This document shows positions 42,013-53,014 of a stretch of DNA of 64,000 bases, one piece after another. Each line of letters starts with the position of its first letter. Within the stretch, counting starts at the first letter, position 1. This DNA is from Brassica napus (taxonomy: Eukaryota; Streptophyta; Magnoliopsida; Brassicales; Brassicaceae): contig NC_063450.1 in assembly GCF_020379485.1 (NCBI RefSeq), forward strand, positions 32,774,137 to 32,838,136. Direction: 5' to 3'. Position numbers and translations under genes: made by a program. The notes under the pieces were generated by a model. The model saw only the letters and a list, made by a program, of their open reading frames with translations. It did no database searches and was not told where the DNA came from.

Positions 42013-44018
42013 TCATTGCATAAACACTTGACAATCATGACTCTTCATTCCGGAGAACTTTTGACCTCGTTTAACACATCTTGACAGATTTGAAACATAA
42101 CCATCAGGAAACTTAACTTCTGATGCAACCCAGTCAAACAAAGTTGTTTTGGCTTCTGATGACAACCGGAAGATGGGAACATGAACGTTTCCATTGCTCT
42201 TGATATGTAACTCACTTCTTGAGCAAATATCAGGTAAGTCCATCCTTGACTTTTTGTTATCTTTTGTCTTCCCAGGGACGTTCAGTATTGTATTCATGAT
42301 GTTCTCAAAAAAGTTCTTCTCAATATGCATGACATCCAGATAGTGGCGTAAGAGAAGATCCTTCCAATAGGGTAGCTCCCAAAATATACTCTTCTTAAGC
42401 CAATTGTGAGAGACACCATACCCATCAGACATATTTCCAGGAACATGCCAGTTTTCTCCAACATTAACTGTTTCCTGAGCTCCGTAATAATCAATGTCTG
42501 CTTCGATCTGCTAGCCGGTGATATATGGAGGAGGACTGTCTCTGACAACTTTTTGTGCCGAAACAATGTCTTATTTCTTCTGTACGGATGGGAAAGTGGA
42601 AGAAAGCGACGATGACAATCAAACCTACAACTCTTCCTACCATTCTTCAGTTGAAAAGCATCCGTCGATCCAAGACAATATGGACAAGATAATCTTCCAT
42701 GTGTTGTCCAGCCAGACAACATCTCATAAGCAGGGAAATCATTTATCGTCCACAGCAGAACTGCTCGCATCATAAAATTGTTTTTCAAGGAACAATCGTG
42801 CGTCCTCACCCCTTCCGACCACAATTGCTTTAGCTCTTCTATCAACGGTTGAAGAAAAACATCAAGAGACCGTTTTGGATGCTTCGGCCCAGGGATTAAT
42901 ATGGTCAAAAATAGAAATTCTTGTTCCATGCACATATCCGGCGGTAAATTGTACGGCGTAAGAATGATTGGCCACAAAGAATATTGTCTCTCAGACATTC
43001 CAAATGGACTAAATCCACCGGTGCATAACCCAAGATAGACATTCCGAATATTTGTAGCAAAATCTGGGTGTGCCTTGTTGAAGTGTTTCCACGCTCTTGC
43101 GTCTGAAGCATGTGCAACCTCGCCATCTCTCTGGACATGTTCAGCATGCCACCTCATCGACGCAGTAGTTCTCTCAGATTGATATAATCTTTTCAATCTG
43201 TCTGTAATTGGTAGGTACCACATCCTTTGGTACGGTACCGTATTCCTCCCACGGTCTTGCAGTTTGAATCATGGTTTTTTGCAGAATCGACACTCTTCTA
43301 ACTTGTCATCTTCCTTCCAGTAGATCATGCAGTTGTCGATGCAAACATCAATCATCTCCGAAGACAACACAAGACTATAAACAAATTTCTGAATCTCATA
43401 ATAAGATTCAGCAGACACGTTGTCTTCTGGCAAATACTCTTTAAACAACTCTGTCCATGCATCCATGCAATTCTCAGGTAAATTTTGATCTGTTTTAATA
43501 TTCATCATCCTAGCTGCTAGAGACAATTTAGAGAGACCTTCTCTACAACCAGTGTAGATTGGTTGATTTGCAGCATCTAGCATTTCATAAAACCTTTTTG
43601 CATCCAAATTAGGTTCTTCTACATTTCTAATTCCATCAGCTATTGTTGTAGTTGTTTCTAAAAATGCATCACTAATCATATCTTGAACCCTATCATGATC
43701 TACCATCTGCTCCTCCTGATGATAATTATATTCATTTTGCAAATGATTCGGTTCTTCGTTATGATGAGCATCCTCAAAATTATTATTACTACTACTTGCT
43801 TAATTTCCCCCATAACCCTCTCCGTGTTGATACCAAATGTAGTATTGTGGTGTAAATCCTCTATTTACTAAATGCTTCCATACAGTTTCACTACGTGCAA
43901 ATTTTGAATTCTTGCACTTCCTACAGGGGCAGAACATCTTACCGTTTTCCTGCGTGATCGGTGTACAGCCCGCCTGGTGCATGAATGTCTCTAGCCCGCT
44001 CAGAAATGCGTTCGTCAC
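42013..44018 (-). pseudogene. CACTA TNP2-like transposase
   Basis: The N-terminal transposase-associated zinc-binding domain (MFCPCRKCKN, HLVNRGFTPQYYIWYQHGE) is at 43800-44018. Next comes 43269-43742 with YTGCREGLSKLSLAARMMNI and DVCIDNCMIYWKEDDKLEEC. The TNP2 core at 42294-43223 includes RWHAEHVQRDGEVAHASDAR, VYLGLCTGGFSPFGM, MCMEQEFLFLTILIPGPKHP and WTTHGRLSCPYC. The frame shifts near 42520 and resumes at 42432 with HNWLKKSIFWELPYWKDLLL and RHYLDVMHIEKNFFEN. It stops at FMQ (42013). Some breaks are introns, but the shift near 42520 and the final TGA are damage. Confidence 0.9.
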
Positions 44019-44535
44019 CCTCCCGTCGGAATCTTATGTGCAAATACATCCAACTCCGTAACTCGTAAATACTACCGCCACCGGCCATTTTTTTCTTAGA
44101 TTTTGTTTTGAAATTTTTTTTTCTGATTTTTTTTTGTTTTCGTTTGTGTTGTGAGGAAGAGAATTGTGGGAAATGACATATATATATAGAAATTTTTCGA
44201 GTTTGGTAGGTGAAATATAACAACGAATTTCCAACGAATATATAACAACGAATTTAGGTAAGTTAAAGCACATTGAATACACGTTTTCACCTAAATATAA
44301 CGGTAACATGTTTCGTTGTAATGTCGATGTAACGGTTACGACGAATTTCTCTTTCCACGTACTTTCGTTGTAAACTTACATTGACTTTTACGATGAAACT
44401 GTTTCCTCGTAAAGTTACATGGAGTTTACGACGAATTTTGGACTCGTCGTAATTTCGTTGTAAACGTCATGTAAATTTACGAGGAAACATTTTCCTCGTA
44501 AATCTTCGTTGTTATAGAAACGTTTTCTTGTAGTG

Positions 44536-45021
44536 TTACCGCCACTAAGGGAACATTTTCAAAAATAACTTCTTTGTTAAGTGGCAAAAGACTCTTATAC
44601 CCTTGTTGTTTATGTATATAATAAATCATTATTTAAATAAATAAAAAAATAAAAAAAAAAATAATTTTTTTTTATGTTTTCGAATTATACTTTTTCAAAT
44701 TCAAACTTTTTTTAATTTTCTTTTTAAAATTTTTATTTATCGATTTTTATTTTATTTTTTTCAAAATTTCTTTTTGAAAATCGAAATTATGTTTGGAACT
44801 ATTTTTTATATATTTTTTAAGTATTTATTTATATATTTATTAGAATCCTAAATTTCACATTCCAAAAACCGTACCCCACCCTTCGACTCAAAACCCTATG
44901 TCTCGATTAGTTAACCCTAGGGGTATAAGTATCTTTTATCCTTCATTAAAAGTGAGGGTAAAAGTGATTAGTGTGAACATGAAAATTGGTACTATGAATG
45001 TGGTATTTGTGGCAATTTCTC
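44536..45021 (+). mobile_element. Mutator-like MITE copy, left end missing at the CACTA border
   Basis: Begins TTACCGCCACTAAGG... directly after the CACTA terminus and matches the intact MITE at 46776-47280 from its position of about 45 onward. It ends GGCAATTTCTC. The layout implies the CACTA element inserted within the MITE's left terminal repeat, and the other part was lost with the CACTA left end. Confidence 0.8.
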
Positions 45022-45310
45022 ATGTTCGTATCGTATTAAAATATATGACCAGTAAAAATTATGTATAATATTTTCAACAAGTGATTAATATTATTATATA
45101 AATAATTTTAATGAATTCATGCAGATATTTTTATATTTTATAACTCTTATTGTATTGCATCAACTAATAAAATTAGAGTTATTTATAATTACTTAATACT
45201 TTTACACAATGAAATATCAAACATATATTTTGTTCTTACATACTTTCTTTGTTCCATAAAGATAATTTTTAGTGTTTAAGAAAATACATTAAATCACTAT
45301 AATAAATGTA
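45022..45310 (+). other. AT-rich intergenic DNA
   Basis: No gene, terminal repeat or other signal recognised. Confidence 0.4.
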
Positions 45311-45545
45311 CTCCCTCAGTTACGCAAAGATTCATGTTTTAGAAAAACAAATTGTTTTTACATTTTCAATGTACTAATTAATGATTAGCTGTAAATTTTT
45401 AAAAACTTAATTATATTTATTAAAATTCTATTGGTTAAAGTTATGAGAATAGTTAATTAAAAAAATAATACATTGGTAATCAAAATTTCATATATTTTTA
45501 ATATGTATTAAAATTCTAAAACATATATCTTTTTGAAACAGAAGG
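45311..45545 (+). mobile_element. Stowaway-like MITE, 235 bp
   Basis: The left end TACTCCCTCAGTTACG and right end TTTTTGAAACAGAAGGTA are inverted around CTCCCTCNGTTTC, with TA at both borders. Subterminal ATTCATGTTTTAG is mirrored by CTAAAACATATATC. These are features of Tc1/mariner-type MITEs. Confidence 0.7.
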
Positions 45546-46135
45546 TAGGCTTTGGACTTATATCCGATTCCGTTATCCGATCCGGGGTATTTTGAGATAT
45601 CAATTTTTCATAGGCCTAGGTCATTAGCCTTCCAGAAGGAGTATCATTTTCTGTAATTTTCAAGTTTTAATAATTTTAGCCTATATTAATTTAATAAAGT
45701 CAATTAATTTTCTTAAAATATATAGTTTTATCAATTATTTCTGAAACATTTATGTTAATGGAAACAGAGGGAATATAAATAAATAGGATCTGCTTGATCT
45801 ATATTTATTCTAGTTGATCTATATAATTTGCATTTTCTATTTGATGCAACTTCTGATCTGTGTCACTATTCGAATATAGTATAAATGCAGATTAAACACA
45901 GTATATATATATATATGCAGATTTGCCTACATATTTTTTGTCATTCAAGGTTTTAAATGCAGAACAAAATTACATTATAAAATAATAAATGATCTCGATG
46001 CAGATTAATGTTAGTGCTATTTTCTTTGATCTGAAGATTAAAAAGAAAGGACGCTGAAATCATGCTAACGACCGATCGCATACACTGATAGGAAAACATA
46101 ATTTTCATAGTTTTTATATATTTTTAATGTTAATA
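45546..46135 (+). other. AT-rich intergenic DNA with a MITE-like end
   Basis: No gene seen. GGAAACAGAGGGAATA at about 45759 looks like the right end of another Stowaway-like element without a clear left partner. A (TA)n tract lies at 45903-45916. Confidence 0.4.
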
Positions 46136-46374
46136 CACCTTCCGTTTCAGTTTAGTTATCGTTTTAAAATAAAATTTTTGTTTCAAAATAAGTGTCATTT
46201 TAGTATTTCAATACAAAATTTATTAACAATATTCTTCAGCTGATTATTTTATTAGTTGAAATATGATTAGTTGTATAGGTAATGATATTTTTATATTGGA
46301 AATGTGCAAAATGAAATGTTTTCTTAATCTGTGTGTATAAACCTAAAACTACAAATAAAATGAAACAAAGGGAT
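46136..46374 (+). mobile_element. Stowaway-like MITE, about 240 bp
   Basis: Left end TACACCTTCCGTTTCAG and right end ATGAAACAAAGGGATTAG, with TA at each border. CCTTCCGTTTCA and TGAAACAAAGGG are imperfect inverted repeats. Confidence 0.65.
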
Positions 46375-46383
46375 TAGTAATTA

Positions 46384-47880
46384 ACAGCTAAAATAATTAA
46401 TATTTGTTTACGAAAAGTAATTGTTATCTAAGATAATATATTTATAAATTCAAAATTTTATTTTATAATCACTTCATATTTTATATGATAAAATATCATA
46501 TATATATATATATATATTGTTCTTTCATATATTATAACATTTATTGTCAACATATAACACATGGGTGAATTTTATCGTTATTAATTAATTAGTTTTACAT
46601 TTTTAGATTACCTTATATCTACAATCTTCAAAATGAATTCTAAAAAGTAAAAAACATTTTTAAATTAGTTATATTTCATGAATTAAGAAAATTTGAATAT
46701 GTTACAAATAAGCTGGTGTTTGTGTATAGTAATATTCAATTAAGAAAGCTATATGTAACCAACAAATATATTATAGGGGAAATTTTATGTTTGCCACTTT
46801 CACGGTACCACTTTTCAACTTTACCACCACTTTCAAAAATACTTTCTTCATTAAGTGGCAAAATACTCTTATACTCTTGTTCTCTATATATATAATAAAT
46901 CATTATTGAAATAAATAATTTTTTTTATGTTTTCGAATTATACTTTCTCAAATTCAAAATTTTTATAAATTTATTGTTTTGAAGATTTTTTTTCGAAACA
47001 TTTTTTCATTTTTTTTAAAAAAAAAATTCTTTTTGAAAATCGAAAATTATGTTTAAGACTTTTTTTTATATATTTTTTAAGTATTTATTTATATATATAT
47101 TAGAATCCTAAATTTCACATTCCAAAAACTCTACCTCACCCCTCAACTCTGAACCCTAAGTCTAGATTAATTAACACTAGGGGTATAAGTGTCTTTTATC
47201 CTTCATTAAAAGTGAGGGTAAAAGTGGTTAGTGTAAACATGAAAAGTGGTATTATGAATGTGGATTTGTGGCAATTTCCCTATATTATAACACATATATA
47301 TATATATATGCATTTTTATTTTATCTTTAATTAAAACTAGTATTTTAGCTTTAATTAAAATAATTAATACTTGTTTACGAAAAGTAATTGTTATCTAAGA
47401 TAATTTCATATAAATTAATTTAATGAATTCATGCAATTTATTTAATAATTTATATTTTAATATATTTATAAATTCAAATATTTATATTCAAAAATTTATT
47501 TTATAATCACTTCATATTTTATATGATAAAATATCATATATATATATATATATATATTGTTCTTTCATAATTTTATAACATTTCTTGTCAATATGTAACA
47601 CATGGGTGAATTATATCGTTTTTAATTAATTATTTTAAAATTTTTTAGATTACCTTATATCTACAATCTTCAAAATGAATTCCAAAAACAAAAAAAAACG
47701 TTTTTAAATTAGTTATCTTTCATGAATTAAGAAAATTTTAATATGTTACAAATAAGTTGGTGTTTGTGTATAGTAATATTCAATTAAGAAAGCTATATGT
47801 TACCAACAAATATATTATAACACATATCTGTTATTTTATCTTTAACTAAAACTAGTATTTTAATTTTGATATTTAATTTA
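46384..47880. repeat. Tandem segmental duplication (two diverged copies, one MITE-bearing)
   Basis: Copy 1 (46384-46775 plus 47281-47345) and copy 2 (about 47352-47880) share TTTACGAAAAGTAATTGTTA, AATCACTTCATATTTTATAT, TAACACATGGGTGAATT, a (TA)n tract and AAGAAAGCTATATG in the same order. Copy 2 has an extra block of about 80 bp near 47405-47480. Copy 1 is split by the MITE at 46776-47280. Confidence 0.85.
46776..47280 (+). mobile_element. Mutator-like MITE, 505 bp, with long terminal inverted repeats
   Basis: Ends GGGGAAATT...GCCACTTTC and GGCAATTTCCC. The arms pair over about 100 bp (ACCACTTTTCA, CTTCATTAAGTGGCAAAA against CTTCATTAAAAGTGAGG). Perfect 9-bp target duplication TATATTATA (46767-46775, 47281-47289). 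The unoccupied site is preserved in the paralogous segment at 47811-47819. A 9-bp duplication with long inverted arms indicates Mutator-type transposition. No transposase is encoded. Confidence 0.93.
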
Positions 47881-48891
47881 TCATTTTTATATTTAAATCA
47901 GTAGAATATGATGATTCAGTTGTTTAATTTGATCAGTTAGTTATGCATTTGTTCTACATAATCTTTGATCTGCATTTAGTTTGCATAATCTACTTGATCT
48001 GCATTTGTTATGATTGATCTGTATTTTATATTTTATCTGCATTTTTTTATTTGCATCACTGCTCGAAGCATAATTGCATAGATACACTAATGATTTAAAT
48101 GTCTTTAATTCAAATAATATTATAAAGATTAATTGAGAGCAAAAACAGAAGTGATAGGACTGAAACATTATAAACATATAGAAATCACACATAGGATAGA
48201 TTTTTAATTAATTTTTGGTTATTTTTATTTAAATAATTAGAATTATAAAATGATTATGTTTTTATTAATATTATTTTAATGACTATTTTGCTTTAAATTG
48301 AAAAAAAATTAATGTCATTGTATACATCATCCATGTAAGCAAAATTAGTTGATATGTCATCCGCATTAGCTAAACTAGATAATGTAGTAGCTAATGTGCC
48401 GACTGAGATATAATTTCACCAAAAAATTAAACAAGAAAATAAATATTTGAACATTTTTAAAGCTTATGTATATACTTTGACATACTTTAAACAAGAAAAT
48501 AAATATTTGAACATTTTTAAAGCTTATGTATATAGTTTGATATATTAAATGAACATATAGTGATACTTTAGATATTATTCGACCATTTCCCCTAAAGATG
48601 TACAAGACTTTGTTTCACCTTCGTTGATTGATTGATCTTTCTCTAATTTTGATCATATTTGTCATTTTTCTTCTGAACTCTTTGTCGAAATAGAGTAAAA
48701 TGTGGGATTACTCTATATATAGAGTATCATTGGAATATAACTCAATCTATTATTGAGTTATTTTATTTTAACAAAAAAAAATAGAGTTTACCATTGAAAA
48801 CTGTCTTAGCTTCATGATTTCTAAATCTTTATGAATTATTCTTGTTCTAATATTATTTTTTTATAGTTTTCAACTGATTTACTTACACTAA
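47881..48891 (+). other. AT-rich intergenic DNA
   Basis: No gene seen. TTGATCTGCATTT recurs several times at 47930-48060. A 60-bp tandem duplication at 48427-48540 is listed separately. Confidence 0.4.
48427..48540. repeat. Two-copy 60-bp tandem repeat
   Basis: TTAAACAAGAAAATAAATAT through GCTTATGTATATA at 48427-48480 is repeated exactly 60 bp later at 48487-48540 with one substitution (C/G), so the duplication is recent. Confidence 0.92.
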
Positions 48892-50554
48892 CTAGGGGTA
48901 TAGCCGCCGCGCAAGCGCGGGGCCGGATACGTTATTGATGCATTGTGTAGTCTTATGTATGGGATTTTGTTTTTTTTAAAAAAAAATTTGTGTTGTATAT
49001 AATCTATATTATAATAGATTGATTAGGTTGATATGAGAATAACCGATGATTTCTTATGTGTTGATATTTCATATCTTATGTGTGGACGTCTAAAAGAGTT
49101 TCCGATTTATCTTCATGAATTTGACATCTAGCAACATTTTTCCCATGAATATGTCGGACAGAGACCCACATATCCGCTGAGATTCAACATCTGATACGCT
49201 GACTAATTGTCATTCTCATTAGCTACCCAATAAATCTGCAAGCTGTGCAAGTATAAGAAAATAGTTATCTACCACAGTTTAGAAACCCCAAACAATAGTG
49301 AAACCTTTAATTAGACATAGAGCAAGAGAATATACATAACCCTATAAATATGGTCAAGGCGAGATCTTTTAACAGAAACAAAAAAAATGAATCTCCATGA
49401 GCTCCTCTCAGGTCTATGTGAACTCTCTTAATCCGTCCAAGAAGCTGTGTTTCTTTTTCATTGGTTGTTCCTGTAGTTGTCGGCTATGTAAACGATTTTG
49501 TTCACCGCCTCCTTGAAACTACCAATGTGTTCTAATTCGGATTTGAAGTCTGGGAAATTAATGAATCCCTCCATGGCGTACATATATTAGTGGACAACTT
49601 CGGAAAGTAGAACAAACAACAAAGAAAAGTTATATTAATCAAGTTTTCAGTAGGACTATAAAATTCTATCAAATTAAAGAGTTTCAATGATACGCGACAC
49701 TGAATAGAGCGGTTTAGAGTGTAATGGTTTATCATCAGAGGTCATAGTTAAGCGACGAAGTGGGAGAACCCTAGGCTTTAACTTAGAGACGGTGAAAAAG
49801 AATAGACGAGTAGACAATTAGACGGTAAATTAAACCGGGTGCGATAGACCGCAAGTTAATTAAAATGACCCAACAACCATTAACTAAAATGTCTTACCTT
49901 TTAAGGCTTATGTAGAAACCGGGTGCGATGGACCGCAAGTTAATTAAAATGACCCAACAACCATTAATTTATTACACAGCCCTGTACAAAAACTCACCGC
50001 CGAAAGCCGTAAAATCGCCAGAAAAACGTAACTTGGGCAAGATTTAGACTGATTCGGTCCGAAAATCGGGATTTAAAAAAAAATAATTACTCGTTTCATC
50101 CTATAATCGAGTAGTATATATAAAGATTCATGATGTTTTCATGAAAATGGCAAAAACGAAGAAATTGATGTATAACTCGTGAAAATTTATGAGCCGTCGG
50201 AGTCAATATTGTAGAAAACCTAAAAGTCTAAAGAGAAATACGACTTGTAAAAGTCATAATTGCCTTTAATTAAACTTAATCATAAAAACATGTAAAATAC
50301 CCATTGTTTCTATTCGAACTTGGGTTGTTAGCTTTTTTAAAAATGTGTAAACCGCTGCACTAAGTGATAGTTATTGTAATTAAGTTTTTACAAATAGATA
50401 ATATATTAAAACAAAAACATAAAGATGGGTTCCGCCAAAATCTATATTATAATGATTGAGTTTTTGCTCTCTGCTTAGAGTGTCTACCTCATCATTTCAT
50501 TTATTTTGGTGGACACTCCAAGGAGATAGAAAAATTCAATCATTATAATATAGA
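48892..50554 (-). mobile_element. Non-autonomous Helitron, 1.66 kb
   Basis: On the minus strand it begins TCTATATTATAATGATTG (preceded by A). It ends with the hairpin CCGCGCTTGCGCGG followed by CGGCTATACCCCTAG and a flanking T (plus 48891). TC...hairpin...CTAG inserted between A and T is the Helitron signature. No Rep/helicase is seen. It lies just downstream of exon 2 of the TIR-only gene. Confidence 0.85.
49832..49967. repeat. 52-bp direct repeat, 84-bp spacing, inside the Helitron
   Basis: AAACCGGGTGCGATAGACCG with the following ACCCAACAACCATTAA at 49832-49883 is repeated at 49916-49967 with a single change (ATAG/ATGG). Confidence 0.92.
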
Positions 50555-50556
50555 TT
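50439..50556. repeat. Inverted pair of Helitron 5' ends (foldback)
   Basis: AATCTATATTATAATGATTG (50439-50458) and its reverse complement ending at 50556 flank about 75 bp, extended by TTTTTGCTCTC against GAGATAGAAAAA. The right arm is the 5' end of the 48892-50554 Helitron; the left arm is a second 5'-type end in opposite orientation. Confidence 0.85.
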
Positions 50557-50812
50557 GTTATGTTTAGGCACTAAAGATCATTAAGTTCAGCATGTCTTAG
50601 TTACATTCTTATAAAAGTATATTGCAACTTTAGTCTCTGTGGATGTGACATTAAATAATAAAATTGTTGTTGTATACATGTAATAGGAATTACAAGGATT
50701 CAAGCTATAGAGATCACTCGGCCATATAAGTTTTGCCAATTCAAGCCATACCAACAACTCCAACAAAACGAGTTTCGTCGTCATTGCAGTCGACATCAAG
50801 CTTTTCCTCCAA

Positions 50813-52982
50813 TTACTTCAGGCATTGTTTTCCTGGTTTGATACTGCTTGATGCCATGTTAGAGCCTTCCTCAGGATTAGGGTTGTCTCCTCCCTTTCCT
50901 TGGGGCTTAACGTTTTCTTCTCTTTTTCCTTGGGGTTTAGGATTTTCTTCTCTCGGCGGTTTATCTTTGTTTAGGTAATCCTGAATATGTTTTGCCATCT
51001 TATCCGCGAAATCCGCTTCGTTACTGCAGAGGAACAGAGAGGGAATCCCAATGAGGCTCATGCAACAAATATGTCACCATAGTCATAGTGACTGAACTGT
51101 GATTTAGAAATACTTTCAAATATATATATTGTTAATGGAGATTTTAGTTTAAAATAAAGATTCCTCTTTCATGGCTAAAGGTATACTTCAGAAGATACAT
51201 CATAACAAAAAAAATACAAACTTTATATGATAAAGCATTAAAATATAACCCACCACCATTTTTAAAATAATTGAGAACGATTAAATACAAAATACATATA
51301 AAATGCTTTTTATTAAATTCATTTTTTTCACTACTCAAATTTCCTAAATATAATCTTGGCTATAAATTTTAAAATATTTTCTCTTACAAAAACACCACCT
51401 CTCAACTAGAAATCTAATATAAAAAAACTCAACTAATTTTTGTTAGTAGTTTAACTCCTCCATCTAAAATGTTGTTAAATAAAAATGTGTATTTTAAAAC
51501 ATAAAATGACATATACAAAATAAAATATATTTTAAAGTTTGTTCAAACAAGATCTTCAATATGAATCAAGATCCAAAAATTCTAAAAGTGACGGTAATTT
51601 GTTTTTGGAAATATAAATCGTGATTACTTAAATATAATTTTAGTATATATTTGAAATAAAATTTGCTTTTAATTTGATTTCAAATATCACACTAACTAAT
51701 AGCATTTTGTTACAAGGATTTCTTGTTAGTTTTGGTTTTGATTGGAAAGAGAAATCTTAACTTTCAGTTTAGAGATTTTTTGGTTTTTGATTCAAAGTAA
51801 TTCATATTATTTGAACATGTTTTAAAACAGATATTATTTTGATATTTCAAAATACACGGTTTTCATTTAATAATGGTCAAAAAAATTTGTCCATTGTAAA
51901 ATCCCTATATATTAATACAGAAACATTTAAAAATTTATAACATGTAATTTGTACTAATTAAAAAGGTGTCTTGCCGAGTTGTCACGTAATTAGAATGCTA
52001 ATTTTACTTACATGGCGGTTTGAGAATCAATTGAGAATTTTGTTAGTCCAAAATTGAATTGCTAGAGAATGTTATATTATATAGTATGTTCATTATGGAT
52101 CATTCATTTATCAAATTAAAAATATTATATATTATTTCCTTAAATAAAACCTACGAAATTACCTAATGTGATTAAGATATATATGGCAATTAATAATTTT
52201 AAATAATAAAGATTTGCTAACAATTTGTACACTTTCTATCATTTTTGTTCAATTATTTATCACTAAAATAAATTACACAATTGCATTAATCATATAATAA
52301 AAATTTAGTTTTCTTGTATATGTTGTATTTTGAATTTTTCATAACGAGTATAAATTACTAAAATTGTTAAAAGTCTAACATAACGTGTATGCAATAAGTG
52401 ATTTTTTGACCTAAAATATTTTTAAAAATGGGATCAGCTCATCAGTAAACAAATTATGCAACAAAAAAGTTTTTTAAAAAGTGTTGAATGGCCAAAAATA
52501 TTAATTCGATCAAGAATATAAATTTTATTTTTATATACGATATTTATTAAATAATTTTCTTATAAATTCACCATGCGCAAGGCGCAGGTCTTATCCTAAT
52601 TGGTTAAAACATTAACAAAGCAACATTTTCAAAACACTTTTTGTTATTAAAAATATTGTTAACAGAGAATTCAAAATATCACAATTACATTTTAGACTAA
52701 AATATTTGCGGTGGTATCACAATTACTTAAGGAGTTTAATATTAGATTTTTAGTTGAGAAGTTTTTACCAGAACCATGTAATATTTTTTTCGTACTAAAA
52801 TAAATATCTGTGTTGACTATTGAGAACCACTAATCTAATAACAGGAGATAATTATCTACTTCATTAAACCATGTAATATAATACACCACCCTTAAACAAT
52901 ATGAAACAATTTATATTTCCTAAAGAAGTTAATATAGACTCCAAATATTATAAATCACACAGAACCGTACTTAATAATAACA

Positions 52983-53014
<32 letters not shown>

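Larger units (their letters stand above)
39879..44535 (-). mobile_element. CACTA (En/Spm) transposon, left terminus lost
   Basis: The right end at 44535 reads CGTTTTCTTGTAGTG, i.e. CACTACAAGAAAACG inwards, the canonical CACTA terminus. Subterminal repeats (variants of TTTACGACGAAGTTAC and TTTACGAGGAAA) cluster at 39887-40085 and 44220-44520. Transposase and two accessory reading regions lie on the minus strand between. On the left the sequence begins inside the subterminal zone (CATCGTAAACTCCACGTAA), so roughly the last 150 bp including CACTA are missing. The element can no longer be excised. Confidence 0.93.

Noticed and set aside
42406..42775. Plus-strand ORFs across the CACTA transposase
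   Set aside because: Antisense shadows of the TNP2 coding sequence.
49532..49735. 67-aa ORF in the Helitron as a captured gene fragment
   Set aside because: Low complexity and not recognisable; evidence is too thin to claim gene capture.
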